Part shown: in pieces, positions 33,111 to 42,555 of the stretch | Position numbering within the stretch: position 1 is the stretch's first letter | How the letters are laid out: each line of letters opens with the position of its first letter | NCBI GenBank assembly: GCA_964242735.1 | Contig: CAXTAK010000018.1 | Location: forward strand, 8,454-72,453 | Direction: 5' to 3' | DNA length: 64,000 nt | From: CADCUY01 sp964242735 | Lineage (GTDB): Bacteria; Actinomycetota; Actinomycetes; Actinomycetales; Quadrisphaeraceae | Notes under the pieces: model-generated | The model's database searches: none | What the model was told of the DNA's origin: nothing | Seen by the model: only the letters and a program-made list of their open reading frames with translations | Made by a program: the position numbers and the translations under genes

Positions 33111-36100
33111 TCACTCCGCGGCCGCGGGCTCCACCGGCCGACCGGATGCCGGCTCCGCCGGCTGCGCGTCAGGGTCGTGGTGCTGCCCCGGGTCGGACCC
33201 CTCGACCGTCGTCAGGTCCGGATGACCGACCGGCTCCTCGACCGTCGCCGGGTCCGCCTCCCCCACCGCAGCGCCGTCGTCCCCGAGGTCGACCACGTCG
33301 ACCACGTCGGGGCCGACATCGTCAGGGGCCTCGCTCGCGTCTCCAGCCGATCCACCCGCGGGCACCAGCCTCGAGGCCAGCGCGACACCGTGGATGGCGT
33401 CGCGGACCGCGTCGCGAGCCGCCTCCGCGCGGGCGCGCTCCGCGGGGTCCTCGACGTCGACCGCCCCCGCGCCCGGGGCGCCGGTCTGCGCGGCGCGCTC
33501 GCCGCCGGGGCTGCGGCCGCGTCGTCCGCGGCTGCCGGGCTCACGACCCCCGGAGCTGCCGGGGCCGCCGACCTCCCGACCGCCGGAGCCGCCGCCCGAC
33601 GCGGGACGGCTCGCCCCCGACGGTGACGCGCTGCCGGCGCCGGAGCCCGCCGAGCGCCCAGCACCGCGGTCCCCGTCGGCGTCCTCGACGCCGGAGGGGT
33701 CCAGCGGCTCACCGTGCAGCACCACCCCGCTGCCCCCGCAGTGCTCGCAGGTCTCGCTGAAGGCCTCCAGCAGACCCTGCCCCATGCGCTTGCGCGTCAT
33801 CTGCACCAGCCCCAGGGACGTCACCTCGGCGACCTGGTGCTTGGTGCGGTCACGGCCCAGGCACTCCACCAGGCGGCGGAGCACCAGGTCGCGGTTGGAC
33901 TCCAGCACCATGTCGATGAAGTCCACGACGATGATGCCGCCGATGTCGCGCAGCCTCAGCTGGCGCACGATCTCCTCGGCGGCCTCGAGGTTGTTGCGGG
34001 TGACGGTCTCCTCGAGGTTCCCCCCGGTGCCGGTGAAGCGGCCGGTGTTCACGTCGACGACGGTCATCGCCTCGGTCCGGTCGATCACCAGGGAACCGCC
34101 GGAGGGCAGCCACACCTTGCGCTCGAGGGCCTTGGCGATCTGCTCGTCGATCCGGTAGCGCTCGAAGGCGTCGCCGGTCGCGGAGGCGTCGTCCCCGTCC
34201 CACCGCACCACCCGGTCGGAGAGGTCGGGGGCGATCTGGTCGATGTAGGGGCGGATCGCCGACCACGCGTCCTCGCCGTCGACGACGAGGCGGGCGAAGT
34301 CCTCGTTGAAGACGTCGCGCACCACCTTGATGGTCAGGTCGGGCTCGCCGTGCAGCAGCACCGGGGCGCTGACCTTCGCGGCGCGCGCCTCGATCTCGGC
34401 CCACTGGGCCACCAGGCGCTCGACGTCGCGGCTCAGCTCCTCCTCCGAGGCGCCCTCGGCGGCGGTGCGCACGATGACCCCGCCGTCCTCGGGCACCACC
34501 TCGCGCAGCACCTTCTTCAGGCGGCTGCGCTCGACGTCGGGCAGCTTGCGGCTGATGCCGGTCATCGAGCCGCCCGGCACGTACACCAGGTACCGGCCGG
34601 GCAGGGACACCTGGCTGGTCAGTCGCGCGCCCTTGTGCCCGACGGGGTCCTTGGAGACCTGGACCAGCACCGGGTCGCCGCTCTTCATCGCGGTCTCGAT
34701 GCGCTTGGCCTGCCCCGAGAGGCCCGCGGCCTCCCAGTTGACCTCGCCGGCGTACAGGACGGCGTTGCGCCCGCGCCCCACGTCGACGAAGGCCGCCTCC
34801 ATGGACGGCAGCACGTTCTGGACCTTGCCCAGGTAGACGTCCCCGATCATCGAGGTGTGCTGCTTGCGGGCCACGTAGTGCTCGACGAGCACACCGTCCT
34901 CCAGGACGGCGATCTGGGTGCGCCCCTGCGTGGAGCGCACCACCATGGTCCGCTCCACGGACTCGCGGCGGGCGAGGAACTCGGCCTCGGAGATGGTCTT
35001 GGGCCGGCGTCCGGAGTCGCGGCCGTCGCGCCGGCGCTGCCGCTTCGCCTCCAGGCGCGTCGAGCCCCTGATGGACGTGACGTCGTCGACGCCGGTCCCC
35101 GCCGGCGCACCCGACGAGCGCGCAGCGGAGCGGCTGCGCCGGCGGCGGCCGACCTCAGCGGTGTCGTCGACGTCCCCGCCCGGATCGTCCGCGGCGGCGG
35201 CGGTGGGCTCGGCGTCGCGGTCATCGGCCGCCTCCGCGCCCGCTGACCCGCGGGAGCTCCCCCGGCGCCGGCGGCGGCGGCGCGCGGAGGGGTCGGCGTC
35301 GGCGGGGTCAGCCGGGTCGGCGTCGACGTCGGTCGCCGGCGCGGCAGCGCCGGGGTCGTCCAGCTCATCCCCGGACGCGGCGGCGTCGTCCTGCACGTCG
35401 CCGGCACCACCCTGGGGATCCACGGCGCCGTCGGCACCGCCCTCGAGGGTCTCGCCACCTTCGGGGGTGCGGCGGCGGGAGCGACCGCGGCCGCCGCGGC
35501 GGCGGCGCGAACGACGTCCGGCCGCGCTGTCGTCGTCACCGTCCTCGGCGAGCAGATCATCGGGGTCGACCTCGTCGAGGTCCACGTCGGCGTCGTCGAC
35601 GTCGGCGGGCGGACGCCGTGTGCGCAGCCGGTCGAGCTCGTCGCCGAGGTCGACGGCGAAGGGAGAGGCGAGGGGCGCCCCGGTCGGCCCGGCGTCGACC
35701 TCCGCTTCCAGGACCTCCGCATCGATCGCCGCTGCGGCGGGGCCGTCATCGAGGCCGGGCGCGTCGCTCGCCGGCTCCGGCGCGTCGTCGGTGGGGGCCA
35801 GAGCCCCGGGCGGGAGCCTGCGCGACGAGCCGGGCTCGACGACCGGCGCTCCCGGCTCGACCCGCGGTCTGCGCGTGGAGCGGCGGGAGGCCGGGGCGGT
35901 GGTGCCCGAGGAGCCACCACCGGAGGGCTCCGTGGTGGCGGTCACCGGCGCCTCGACCGGCGACGGCTCCCCGACGGGCGGCGGCCCGGCAGCGGCGCGG
36001 GCGGCGCGCGAGCGGGAGCCGCGGCGGGTGCGGGGCGCCGCCTCGCCCGGCTCGTCAGCGACGGGTCCGTCCGGGTGCTGCCCCCGCGCGGAGGTGGCTG

Positions 36101-36617
36101 CGGAGACCTCGGGTGCCGGCTCATCGGCGGCGATCTGTCCTGACGGCACCTGCCCCGCGAGCTCGCCGGTGCCCTCATCGGCGCCGTCGCCGTGGTCGGC
36201 GTCCTCACCGGCACCGGGCTCGACGTGGACGGGGGCGCCTGCGGGCCTGCTGGCAGCCCGGCGCGGACGCCGCACGGCGGTCTGCGGGTCGGGCGCCTGG
36301 AACAGCAGCGCCGTCGAGAGCGGGCGCAGGGGAGCCGGCTCGCCCGGCTGCTCCGGGTCATCGACCTGCCCCGGGCCGGTCTCCCCGGGGCCGGTCTGCG
36401 CGGACCTGTCGGCCTGCACGACCGACGCCGGTGGGCCGGCCGGCACGTCGGGCAGCTCCTCGACGGGGTCGGCGCCCGGTGCGGGCAGGTCGTCGGCGGG
36501 GACGTCCTGCAGCGGGGTCTCCCCCGCGAGGGGCTCCGGAGGTCCAGCGGGCCGGCTCGCCGCCCGGCGCCGCGCCGGCCGCTGGGTCGCCGCTGTGGTG
36601 CTGTCGTCGTCCGCCAT
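33111..36617 (-). CDS. rne: Ribonuclease E/G family protein
   Basis: A 1168-residue RNase E/G endoribonuclease with the catalytic core in the middle. An S1-like domain starts near residue 560 (TQIAVLEDGVLVEHYV, IGDVYLGKVQNVLPSMEAAFVDVG). The DNase I-like catalytic part follows with VVDVNTGRFTG and GGIIVVDFIDM, whose aspartates bind Mg2+, and the zinc-link pair CEHCGGSG lies near residue 953. Residues 1-555 and the last 200 are disordered, rich in Arg, Glu, Pro and Gly, as in actinobacterial RNase E where both flanks carry binding sites. ATG 36617 follows GAGGAG. It cuts mRNA and processes rRNA, and is placed upstream of rplU as usual. Confidence 0.94.
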   Translation of the reverse strand: MADDDSTTAATQRPARRRAASRPAGPPEPLAGETPLQDVPADDLPAPGADPVEELPDVPAGPPASVVQADRSAQTGPGETGPGQVDDPEQPGEPAPLRPLSTALLFQAPDPQTAVRRPRRAASRPAGAPVHVEPGAGEDADHGDGADEGTGELAGQVPSGQIAADEPAPEVSAATSARGQHPDGPVADEPGEAAPRTRRGSRSRAARAAAGPPPVGEPSPVEAPVTATTEPSGGGSSGTTAPASRRSTRRPRVEPGAPVVEPGSSRRLPPGALAPTDDAPEPASDAPGLDDGPAAAAIDAEVLEAEVDAGPTGAPLASPFAVDLGDELDRLRTRRPPADVDDADVDLDEVDPDDLLAEDGDDDSAAGRRSRRRRGGRGRSRRRTPEGGETLEGGADGAVDPQGGAGDVQDDAAASGDELDDPGAAAPATDVDADPADPADADPSARRRRRRRGSSRGSAGAEAADDRDAEPTAAAADDPGGDVDDTAEVGRRRRSRSAARSSGAPAGTGVDDVTSIRGSTRLEAKRQRRRDGRDSGRRPKTISEAEFLARRESVERTMVVRSTQGRTQIAVLEDGVLVEHYVARKQHTSMIGDVYLGKVQNVLPSMEAAFVDVGRGRNAVLYAGEVNWEAAGLSGQAKRIETAMKSGDPVLVQVSKDPVGHKGARLTSQVSLPGRYLVYVPGGSMTGISRKLPDVERSRLKKVLREVVPEDGGVIVRTAAEGASEEELSRDVERLVAQWAEIEARAAKVSAPVLLHGEPDLTIKVVRDVFNEDFARLVVDGEDAWSAIRPYIDQIAPDLSDRVVRWDGDDASATGDAFERYRIDEQIAKALERKVWLPSGGSLVIDRTEAMTVVDVNTGRFTGTGGNLEETVTRNNLEAAEEIVRQLRLRDIGGIIVVDFIDMVLESNRDLVLRRLVECLGRDRTKHQVAEVTSLGLVQMTRKRMGQGLLEAFSETCEHCGGSGVVLHGEPLDPSGVEDADGDRGAGRSAGSGAGSASPSGASRPASGGGSGGREVGGPGSSGGREPGSRGRRGRSPGGERAAQTGAPGAGAVDVEDPAERARAEAARDAVRDAIHGVALASRLVPAGGSAGDASEAPDDVGPDVVDVVDLGDDGAAVGEADPATVEEPVGHPDLTTVEGSDPGQHHDPDAQPAEPASGRPVEPAAAE

Positions 36618-37014
36618 GGGACTCCTCACCCGGCTGGAGCGCCACACCGTGCTCCGTGCCGGGAGTCACCCACCGCCGGTGGCGGTGGAAGCCTGGGGTT
36701 CGCCCGGTCCGGGGGCGGCGCCGTGCGCGCCTGCCGACCTCACCTGGCGCGACGCCGCGCCAGGTGCGCCCCCGGCGGTTCCGGCGGCACTCCGACCACG
36801 GTCGGGGCTCCCCCTGCGCCTGCCGAGCCACCCGTGGGGGTGCGGCGGCGCGAGGCCAGGTGCTCACCGACCATGGCGCACGATGTCGGGCCGCCCGACA
36901 GGTGTGGCGTGCCGGATGACCAGGTGCATCATCTCACAGCGCCCGCCCCCCACCTCCGGCCCACTGCGCGGCGACGGGCGCTCCGGGACCCGCGGGTCCC
37001 CGGCGGAGTCGGGC
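36618..37014 (-). promoter_or_regulatory. Long rne leader/intergenic region with a 10-bp stem
   Basis: No gene is supported in these 397 bases between the NYN gene and rne. The clearest structure is CACCTGGCGC (36741-36750) / GCGCCAGGTG (36757-36766) with a six-base loop, 124 bases before the rne start. RNase E is known to control its own mRNA through leader structures in Escherichia coli, so this hairpin could be such an element. It could instead be a distal terminator of the NYN gene. Confidence 0.4.
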
Positions 37015-37734
37015 TCAGAGGTAGCGGTTCGGGTCGAAGCTCTCCAGCGGGATCACCCGCACCCGTGGCAGCACCGCGGTGAAGGCGCCCACGTCGTCCT
37101 CGAGGTCGTACAGGCGCAGCCCCGACGCGACCGACGACGGCCCCTGCGCGCCCTGCGCGGACAGCGCGGCGAAGCGGCTGTTCACGAACTCCCGGAAGGC
37201 CATCAGCCCGACGCGGCGGGTGAGCCCGCTGGGGCCGGGCTCGGCGAGCAGCCGCGTGACGTCGTCGAGGAAGTCACCGTCGTGGCTGGCCAGGAGGATG
37301 TCACCGTCGCGCCCGGTGATCGCGTCCAGGGTGCGCTGGATGCCGAGGTCGACGACCTTCTCGCCCGGACGCCCGGCGAGGGGGATGGGGCGGAAGCCGA
37401 TCGCGAGCAGGGCCTGCACGAAGCCCATGGGCATGCTGCCGGACGTGGCGTTGAGGAAGAAGAGCCCCTTGACGGGCTGGTCGAAGACCTGCGCGGCGAA
37501 GCTGAGCACCCGGTCCCAGCGCGGGCGCTCCTCGGGGGCCGGTCGGTGGCCCAGCACGCTCAGCCCCAGGGTGGCGTCGATGTTCTCCCCGTCGACGAGC
37601 AGGTACGTCGTCCGCCCCCCGGCCCCCGCACCGGCCTCGTCGCTCTCGCTCGGCGCGGGCGCCGGGACGGCGGGGGGCTGCGGCATCGGGACGGAGGGCT
37701 GGGGCACCACCCCGCTGCTCGGCGACGCGCTCAC
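37015..37734 (-). CDS. NYN domain-containing protein (PIN-like nuclease fold)
   Basis: A 239-residue protein. After a 40-residue proline-rich leader comes TTYLLVDGENIDATLG (about residues 42-57), the first acidic strand of NYN/LabA-type domains. It is followed by KVVDLGIQRTLDAITGRDGDILLASHDGDFLDDVTRLL with the remaining conserved aspartates, and a closing NSRFAAL / RVRVIPLESFDPNRYL. NYN domains are PIN-like metal-dependent nucleases acting on RNA. It is encoded just upstream of rne on the same strand, so a role in RNA processing is a reasonable inference. No helicase or RNA-binding domain is attached. Confidence 0.85.
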   Translation of the reverse strand: MSASPSSGVVPQPSVPMPQPPAVPAPAPSESDEAGAGAGGRTTYLLVDGENIDATLGLSVLGHRPAPEERPRWDRVLSFAAQVFDQPVKGLFFLNATSGSMPMGFVQALLAIGFRPIPLAGRPGEKVVDLGIQRTLDAITGRDGDILLASHDGDFLDDVTRLLAEPGPSGLTRRVGLMAFREFVNSRFAALSAQGAQGPSSVASGLRLYDLEDDVGAFTAVLPRVRVIPLESFDPNRYL

Positions 37735-37823
37735 CCGCGCACCCTAGGGGCTCACCGCAGCACCTGACGGCGGCCACCAGGTCGGTGTGGGAACCTTCCC
37801 TCCCCCCGCTGCAGGAGCCCACC

Positions 37824-40238
37824 ATGACGAGCGCGCCCGCTCCTCCGCGCGCCGGTGGCGCGAGGCACCGAGGCGGCGTGCTGTCGGTGCTTGCGGCGGG
37901 GCCCGTCGTGTCGGTGACCAGGCTGCTCGTGGCGGTCACCGTCGTGAAGGCCGCCGGCCTCGGCGCCTTCCCGCAGCGCGGCCTCGACGAGGGCGTCAGC
38001 GTCGCCAGCGCCGTCCACATCCTCGACGCCGGGTGGCCGGGGCCGGTGCTGGGACCCAGCGGTCCGCTCGGGGCTCCGGCCCTGTGGCAGCTGGCGGGCC
38101 TGGCGCGCGTCTCCGCGGTGCTCGGCAGTGACGTGCTGGACGCCGCCCCCTCGGCCGTGGCGGGCGGGCGGGCGCTGGTGCTGCCGCTGGCGGTGCTCAG
38201 CGCCGGTCTGCTGTGGGTGCTGGCGCGCCGTGCCGGGCTGGGCGGCGGCGCCGCGGCGGTGGCGGTGGTGGCGGGGGCGCTGTCACCGCTCGCCGTCTCC
38301 TACCACCGCGTGGTGACCCCGGAGGTCATCGCGCTGCCCTGGGCCCTGGCGGGGCTGGCGCTGGTCGCGGTGCGCCCCACCCGCGCGGTCGCCGGTGAGC
38401 ACTCCACCGCCGGGGGGCGACCGCGTCCCTCCCCGGGGGCGGCGCTGGCGGGCAGCGGTCTGCTGGCGGTGGCCGCTGCGACGTCACCGCTGACCCTCCT
38501 CCTGGTCCCGCTCGCCCTCGCCGCCTGCTCGGGGCGCCTGGGCCTGCCGGACTGGCGCACCGACGCCGCACCGGTGGACGCGCCGGCACCCCCCCCGGGT
38601 GGTGCGACCCCGACCCCGGGCGCGGTGGACGACCGCCTCGGGCACCACGGGCCGGACATGGTGCGGCCGGTGCTGCCCGGGCGCCGGTGGCCGAGCGGGG
38701 CGCGATCCGTACTGGTGGCGGCCTGCAGCGCGCTGGTGCTGGCGGGCACGGCGGTCGGGGTGCGGGCGGCGGGGTCGCTGGACGCCGACCTGGAGCCCGG
38801 GGCGCGGGGGGCCAGCGGCCTGTCGACCTCCACCTCAGGGGCGCGGGCGCTGCGCACGTGGGTCGAGCTCGACGTGGTCGTGCCCCTCCTGGTCCTGGTG
38901 CTCGTGGTCGCCGCCGTCCGCGTGGGCGCGTGGCGCCCCCACGCCGTCGCCGCGGTCCTGCCGGTCCTGGCGGTGGTGGCGCTGGGCCTGCCGGCGGCCT
39001 CGGCGGTCGTCGTGGTGGTGCCGTGGGCGCTGCTCGTGGCGGCCGGGACGGTGCGCGCGGTCACCGCGCGTGCGGTGCGTCCCGCAGGCGCCGTGGCGCC
39101 CGGTGGTGGGGAGCGCGAGGGCGAGCCGCGCGAGGGCGGGGCGTGCGAGGGCCGGGCGGAGACCCACCCCCCGGGCGGGTCGGGTCGCCTCCGCTGGATG
39201 ACGTCGGTGCGCTCCCGGCGCCTGGCGCCGCTGGCCGCTGCCGTCGTGCTGGTCGTCGGAACGGGGTGGGTGCTGGAGGGCAGGGCCGCGTCCGCACGCG
39301 GCGACGACACGGCCGCCGCGGCGGCCGTCCTGTGGCTGGCGCGCACCGCCCGGGGCCAGGGCGTGCTCGCCGACCCGAGCATCGCCCTGGACCTTGAACG
39401 CCTCGGGCTGGAGGTCCTGACCGCGATCGGGCCCGACGGGCGGGTGCGGGGCGGGATCGCCGGGGCGGCGTGGCTGGTGGAGACGAGCAGCGTGCGCGAG
39501 GCCGCGCGCGACGACGCGCTGACGCGCCAGGTCCTGACCGCCTCGGCGGTCGCGCGCGTCTTCGGAACCGGGACGCACCGCGTGGCGGTGCTGGAGCTGC
39601 CCCGCGAGCCGTCCACGTCGCCACCGGATCCGGCACCGCCGGGCGCGCCTCCGCCGGGCGCGCCTCCGCCGAGCGCATCCCCGCCGAGCGGGTCGCTGGA
39701 CCTCGACCTCGACCCACCCCAGCCCGATCCCCGGGAACCCGACCCCCCGCAACCCGACCCACCACAGCCCGACCCACCGGCACCCGCTCCTCCGGGAGCC
39801 GCCCCGTCAGGGGTGGCGGCGGACCAGCGGGCGGTCGCCGCTCTGCTGCGCAACCCGCGGATCACCTTCTCGCCCACCGCAGCGCAGGTGCTCAGCGGGG
39901 AACCCGTCGACGTCGTCCTGCTGGCGGTGCTGGCCACCACGGCCCTGGACCACGAGCTCTCCGTCGTCGACCTCCCGGCGGCGCCGGGCCGAGGGGTGGA
40001 CGCCCTGCGCACCTCCGCCGTCCTGGACCTCGTCGACGGCGCACCCGTGACGGCCGCCTCCGGGATCGGGGACGACGTCGTCGCCGACCTCACCGCCCGC
40101 GCCAGCGGTGTGGTCCCGATCGTCGAGGTCACCGCCACCGGCGCCGTGGGCCCCGGGGCACGTCAGCTCCTCGTCCGCCTGCCGCCCACGCCTGCTGGCG
40201 CTGGCGCTGGTGGCACGACGACACTGCTATCACCGTGA
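37824..40238 (+). CDS. GT39-like polytopic membrane protein (putative glycosyltransferase)
   Basis: An 804-residue membrane protein. The N-terminal region has a GLDEGVSVASA loop (Asp55-Glu56) after the first helix, and a series of hydrophobic helices to about residue 500, interrupted by proline- and charge-rich loops near 190-300 and 415-450. The Asp-Glu loop and helix pattern resemble ArnT/PMT-type GT39 mannosyltransferases, which use lipid-linked sugars. From about 596 to 660 there is a DPPQP-type proline repeat, then a folded exterior domain of about 140 residues. The ATG follows GCAGGAGCCC. It leads a plus-strand group with a secreted DUF4397 protein and a class F sortase. Enzymatic activity is inferred only. 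Confidence 0.6.
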   Translation: MTSAPAPPRAGGARHRGGVLSVLAAGPVVSVTRLLVAVTVVKAAGLGAFPQRGLDEGVSVASAVHILDAGWPGPVLGPSGPLGAPALWQLAGLARVSAVLGSDVLDAAPSAVAGGRALVLPLAVLSAGLLWVLARRAGLGGGAAAVAVVAGALSPLAVSYHRVVTPEVIALPWALAGLALVAVRPTRAVAGEHSTAGGRPRPSPGAALAGSGLLAVAAATSPLTLLLVPLALAACSGRLGLPDWRTDAAPVDAPAPPPGGATPTPGAVDDRLGHHGPDMVRPVLPGRRWPSGARSVLVAACSALVLAGTAVGVRAAGSLDADLEPGARGASGLSTSTSGARALRTWVELDVVVPLLVLVLVVAAVRVGAWRPHAVAAVLPVLAVVALGLPAASAVVVVVPWALLVAAGTVRAVTARAVRPAGAVAPGGGEREGEPREGGACEGRAETHPPGGSGRLRWMTSVRSRRLAPLAAAVVLVVGTGWVLEGRAASARGDDTAAAAAVLWLARTARGQGVLADPSIALDLERLGLEVLTAIGPDGRVRGGIAGAAWLVETSSVREAARDDALTRQVLTASAVARVFGTGTHRVAVLELPREPSTSPPDPAPPGAPPPGAPPPSASPPSGSLDLDLDPPQPDPREPDPPQPDPPQPDPPAPAPPGAAPSGVAADQRAVAALLRNPRITFSPTAAQVLSGEPVDVVLLAVLATTALDHELSVVDLPAAPGRGVDALRTSAVLDLVDGAPVTAASGIGDDVVADLTARASGVVPIVEVTATGAVGPGARQLLVRLPPTPAGAGAGGTTTLLSP

Positions 40239-40275
40239 GTTGTCAACGGTCACATGCAGGGCCACGCTGAGCGAC

Positions 40276-41172
40276 ATGCGCCGGACTCTGCTCGCCGCCC
40301 TGGCGGCTGCCCTGCTGCTCACGGCGCCCACGCTCCTGGCACCCGCGACGGCGGCGGCGAGCACGGCCCCGTCGCGCTCCGAGCCGGCCCACGTGCGCGT
40401 CGGCCACCTCGTCCCGGGTCTCGGGGCCCTGCGCCTGACCGCCACCTCCTTCGCCGGCGGCGAGCCGGTCACGCTGGCGCCGAGCGCGTCCTACGGCACG
40501 GTGGTGCAGTACCTGGACCTGCCCGCAGGCACCTACTCCGTGACGGCGACGCCCGTGGGGACCACCGCGGCGCGCACGCCGGCGCTCAGCGGCATCGTGA
40601 CCACGGAGCCCGGAGCGTCCTACACCGTCCTGGCCCTGGGCACCGCCAGCTCCGCCCGCCTGCAACCCGTCACCGACGACATCAGCGCCCCGGAGCGGGG
40701 CGCTGCGAAGGTGCGGGTCATCAACGCCTCCAGCCTCTCGGAAATCACGAGCGTCACCGTGGAGGGCGGGTCGCCGCTGGCAGCGGCCGCCCGCTTCGCC
40801 GAGCCGAGCGAGTACACCACCGTGGCGGCAGGGGCGCTGCAGGTGCAGGCCGCCAGCGGTGCCGCGCGCGGCACGACGACGCTGGAGGCCGCCCCCAACA
40901 GCGTGTACACGCTGTTGGTCCTCAACGACGATCGGGGCGGGCTGGAGCTCCGCTCGGTGCGGGACGCCAGCGGTGCCGGAGTGGTGCCCACCGGTGGGGC
41001 CGCGACCGGGGCCGGCGGCACCGCCGGCGCGGACGCCCCGCTGCTGGCCGCCGGCGTGGTGCTGGTCGTGGTGGCGGTGGCGGGCCTGACAGCACTGGCC
41101 GTCCCGGCGCTCCGGTCGACGCCGGTGTCTCCGGGCAGGCGACGCCGGACCCCTGAGGGCGCCAGCGCGTGA
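40276..41172 (+). CDS. DUF4397 domain secreted surface protein, candidate sortase substrate
   Basis: A 298-residue exported protein. It has a signal peptide (MRRTLLAALAAALLL to ATAAAS, about residues 1-30), then two DUF4397 immunoglobulin-like repeats: AHVRVGHLVPGLGALRLT with VQYLDLPAGTYSVTATP, and AKVRVINASSLSEITSVTVEGG with TTVAAGALQVQAASG. The C-terminus is built like a sorting signal: VPTGGAATGAGGTAG, a hydrophobic helix LLAAGVVLVVVAVAGLTALAV, and a basic end SPGRRRR. The pentapeptide differs from LPXTG, but the adjacent class F sortase gene, whose start overlaps its stop by four bases, suggests it is anchored or processed by that enzyme. Confidence 0.8.
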   Translation: MRRTLLAALAAALLLTAPTLLAPATAAASTAPSRSEPAHVRVGHLVPGLGALRLTATSFAGGEPVTLAPSASYGTVVQYLDLPAGTYSVTATPVGTTAARTPALSGIVTTEPGASYTVLALGTASSARLQPVTDDISAPERGAAKVRVINASSLSEITSVTVEGGSPLAAAARFAEPSEYTTVAAGALQVQAASGAARGTTTLEAAPNSVYTLLVLNDDRGGLELRSVRDASGAGVVPTGGAATGAGGTAGADAPLLAAGVVLVVVAVAGLTALAVPALRSTPVSPGRRRRTPEGASA

Positions 41173-42068
41173 CCGGCTCCAGCGGGCGGCACCGCGGGGA
41201 GGTCCGCCGGTCCGGGGGGCCCCGCCACGCCGCTGGTGCACTGCAGCTCGCCACGCGTCGGTCGGCACGCCGGGGCACACGTCAGGGCACGCGTTCGAGC
41301 GCTGAGGGCACCGGTCACCGCGCCTCGTCCGTGTCGCGCCTGCTCGGCACCGCCGCGGTCTCCTCCCTGGTGCTCGGCTGCGCGCTGAGCGGCTCCGCTG
41401 TCGCGCCGGTGTCCGGCACGGCTGGGGTGTCCAGCGCGGCTGGGGCCCCCAGCGGGGCGGCGGCTGAAGAACCCTCGGGGAGCACCAGCGATGTGCAGGC
41501 GGCTGCGCTGTCGGTGCCCGACTCAGCGCCCGACCGGACGCCGGTGCCGAGTCCCGCGCCGGCGCCGGGCGCCGCAGTTCCGCCGGCCACCGCGCCGGTC
41601 GCCGAGCCCGTCGCTGAGCCCGTCGCGGTGAGCATCCCCGCCATCGGTGTCGCCTCGTCGCTGGTGCAGCTCGGCCTGACTGCCGACGGGTCGCTGCAGG
41701 TTCCCGCCACGGCCGCGCAGGCGGGCTGGTTCACCGGCGGCCCGCCGCCGGGCGCCCAGGGGCCGGCCGTGATCGCCGGGCACGTGGACTCCCGGCAGGG
41801 CCCCGGGGTGTTCTTCTCCCTCGGCCGCCTGGTCGCCGGCGACGAGGTGGTGGTGGCACGGGCGGACGGCTCGGACGCCCGGTTCTCGGTCACCGCCACG
41901 GTGCGGGTGCCGAAGGACTCCTTCCCCGCCGACCTCGTCTACGGGCCGGTACCGGGTGCGGAGCTGCGGCTGATCACCTGCGGCGGCACCTTCGACCGGG
42001 GCATCGGCCACTACCGGGACAACGTCGTCGTCTTCGCCGCGCTGGTCCCCCCGGCGACCGCGGCCTGA
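41169..42068 (+). CDS. Class F sortase
   Basis: A 299-residue membrane-anchored transpeptidase. An N-terminal arginine-rich stretch precedes a transmembrane segment (about 58-78, SRLLGTAAVSSLVLGCALSG). A Pro/Ala-rich linker follows, then the sortase barrel with SIPAIGVASSLVQLGL, the catalytic His205 in IAGHVDS, Cys271 in LITCGG and Arg283 in GHYRD. This spacing and the short catalytic domain fit class F of actinobacteria. It should cut a sorting motif and join the protein to the cell wall. The GTG start overlaps the DUF4397 stop (GTGA), so substrate and enzyme appear coupled. Confidence 0.92.
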   Translation: MTGSSGRHRGEVRRSGGPRHAAGALQLATRRSARRGTRQGTRSSAEGTGHRASSVSRLLGTAAVSSLVLGCALSGSAVAPVSGTAGVSSAAGAPSGAAAEEPSGSTSDVQAAALSVPDSAPDRTPVPSPAPAPGAAVPPATAPVAEPVAEPVAVSIPAIGVASSLVQLGLTADGSLQVPATAAQAGWFTGGPPPGAQGPAVIAGHVDSRQGPGVFFSLGRLVAGDEVVVARADGSDARFSVTATVRVPKDSFPADLVYGPVPGAELRLITCGGTFDRGIGHYRDNVVVFAALVPPATAA

Positions 42069-42114
42069 CGGCGCCGCCGGATCACTGGCGCAGCGACCGC
42101 AGTGCCCAGCGGCC

Positions 42115-42555
42115 TCAGAGCTCGGGGAACCAGATGCCGATCTCCCTGGCCGCGGAACCGGGCGAGTCCGAGCCGTGCACGAGGTTCTGCTGCACCGCGG
42201 CGCCCCAGTCACGTCCGAGGTCACCGCGGATGGTGCCGGGGGCGGCGCCTGTGGGGTCGGTGGTGCCGGCCAGGGACCGGAAGCCCTCGATGACGCGATG
42301 CCCCTCCAGCACCACCGCTACGAGCGGGCCGGAGAGCATGAACTCCACCAGGGGCGCGTAGAACGGCTTGCCCTCGTGCTCGGCGTAGTGCTCCGCGAGC
42401 AGGGCGGGGTCGGCGGTGCGCTGCACCAGGGCGACCACGGTGTAGCCCTTGGCCTCGATGCGCCGCAGCACCTCACCGGTCAGGTGCCGGGCGACGGCGT
42501 CGGGCTTGAGCAGCACCAGGGTGCGCTCGACGGCAGGAGGTGTCACGGCGGTCAC
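42115..42555 (-). CDS. ndk: Nucleoside diphosphate kinase
   Basis: A 146-residue enzyme that balances nucleoside triphosphate pools. It shows RTLVLLKPDAVARHLTGEVLRRIE, FYAPLVEFMLSGPLVAVVLEG and the catalytic His127 in NLVHGSDS, with the final EIGIWFPEL. All active-site residues are present. It follows folC and the DUF4233 gene, the normal actinobacterial order. Confidence 0.96.
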   Translation of the reverse strand: MTAVTPPAVERTLVLLKPDAVARHLTGEVLRRIEAKGYTVVALVQRTADPALLAEHYAEHEGKPFYAPLVEFMLSGPLVAVVLEGHRVIEGFRSLAGTTDPTGAAPGTIRGDLGRDWGAAVQQNLVHGSDSPGSAAREIGIWFPEL

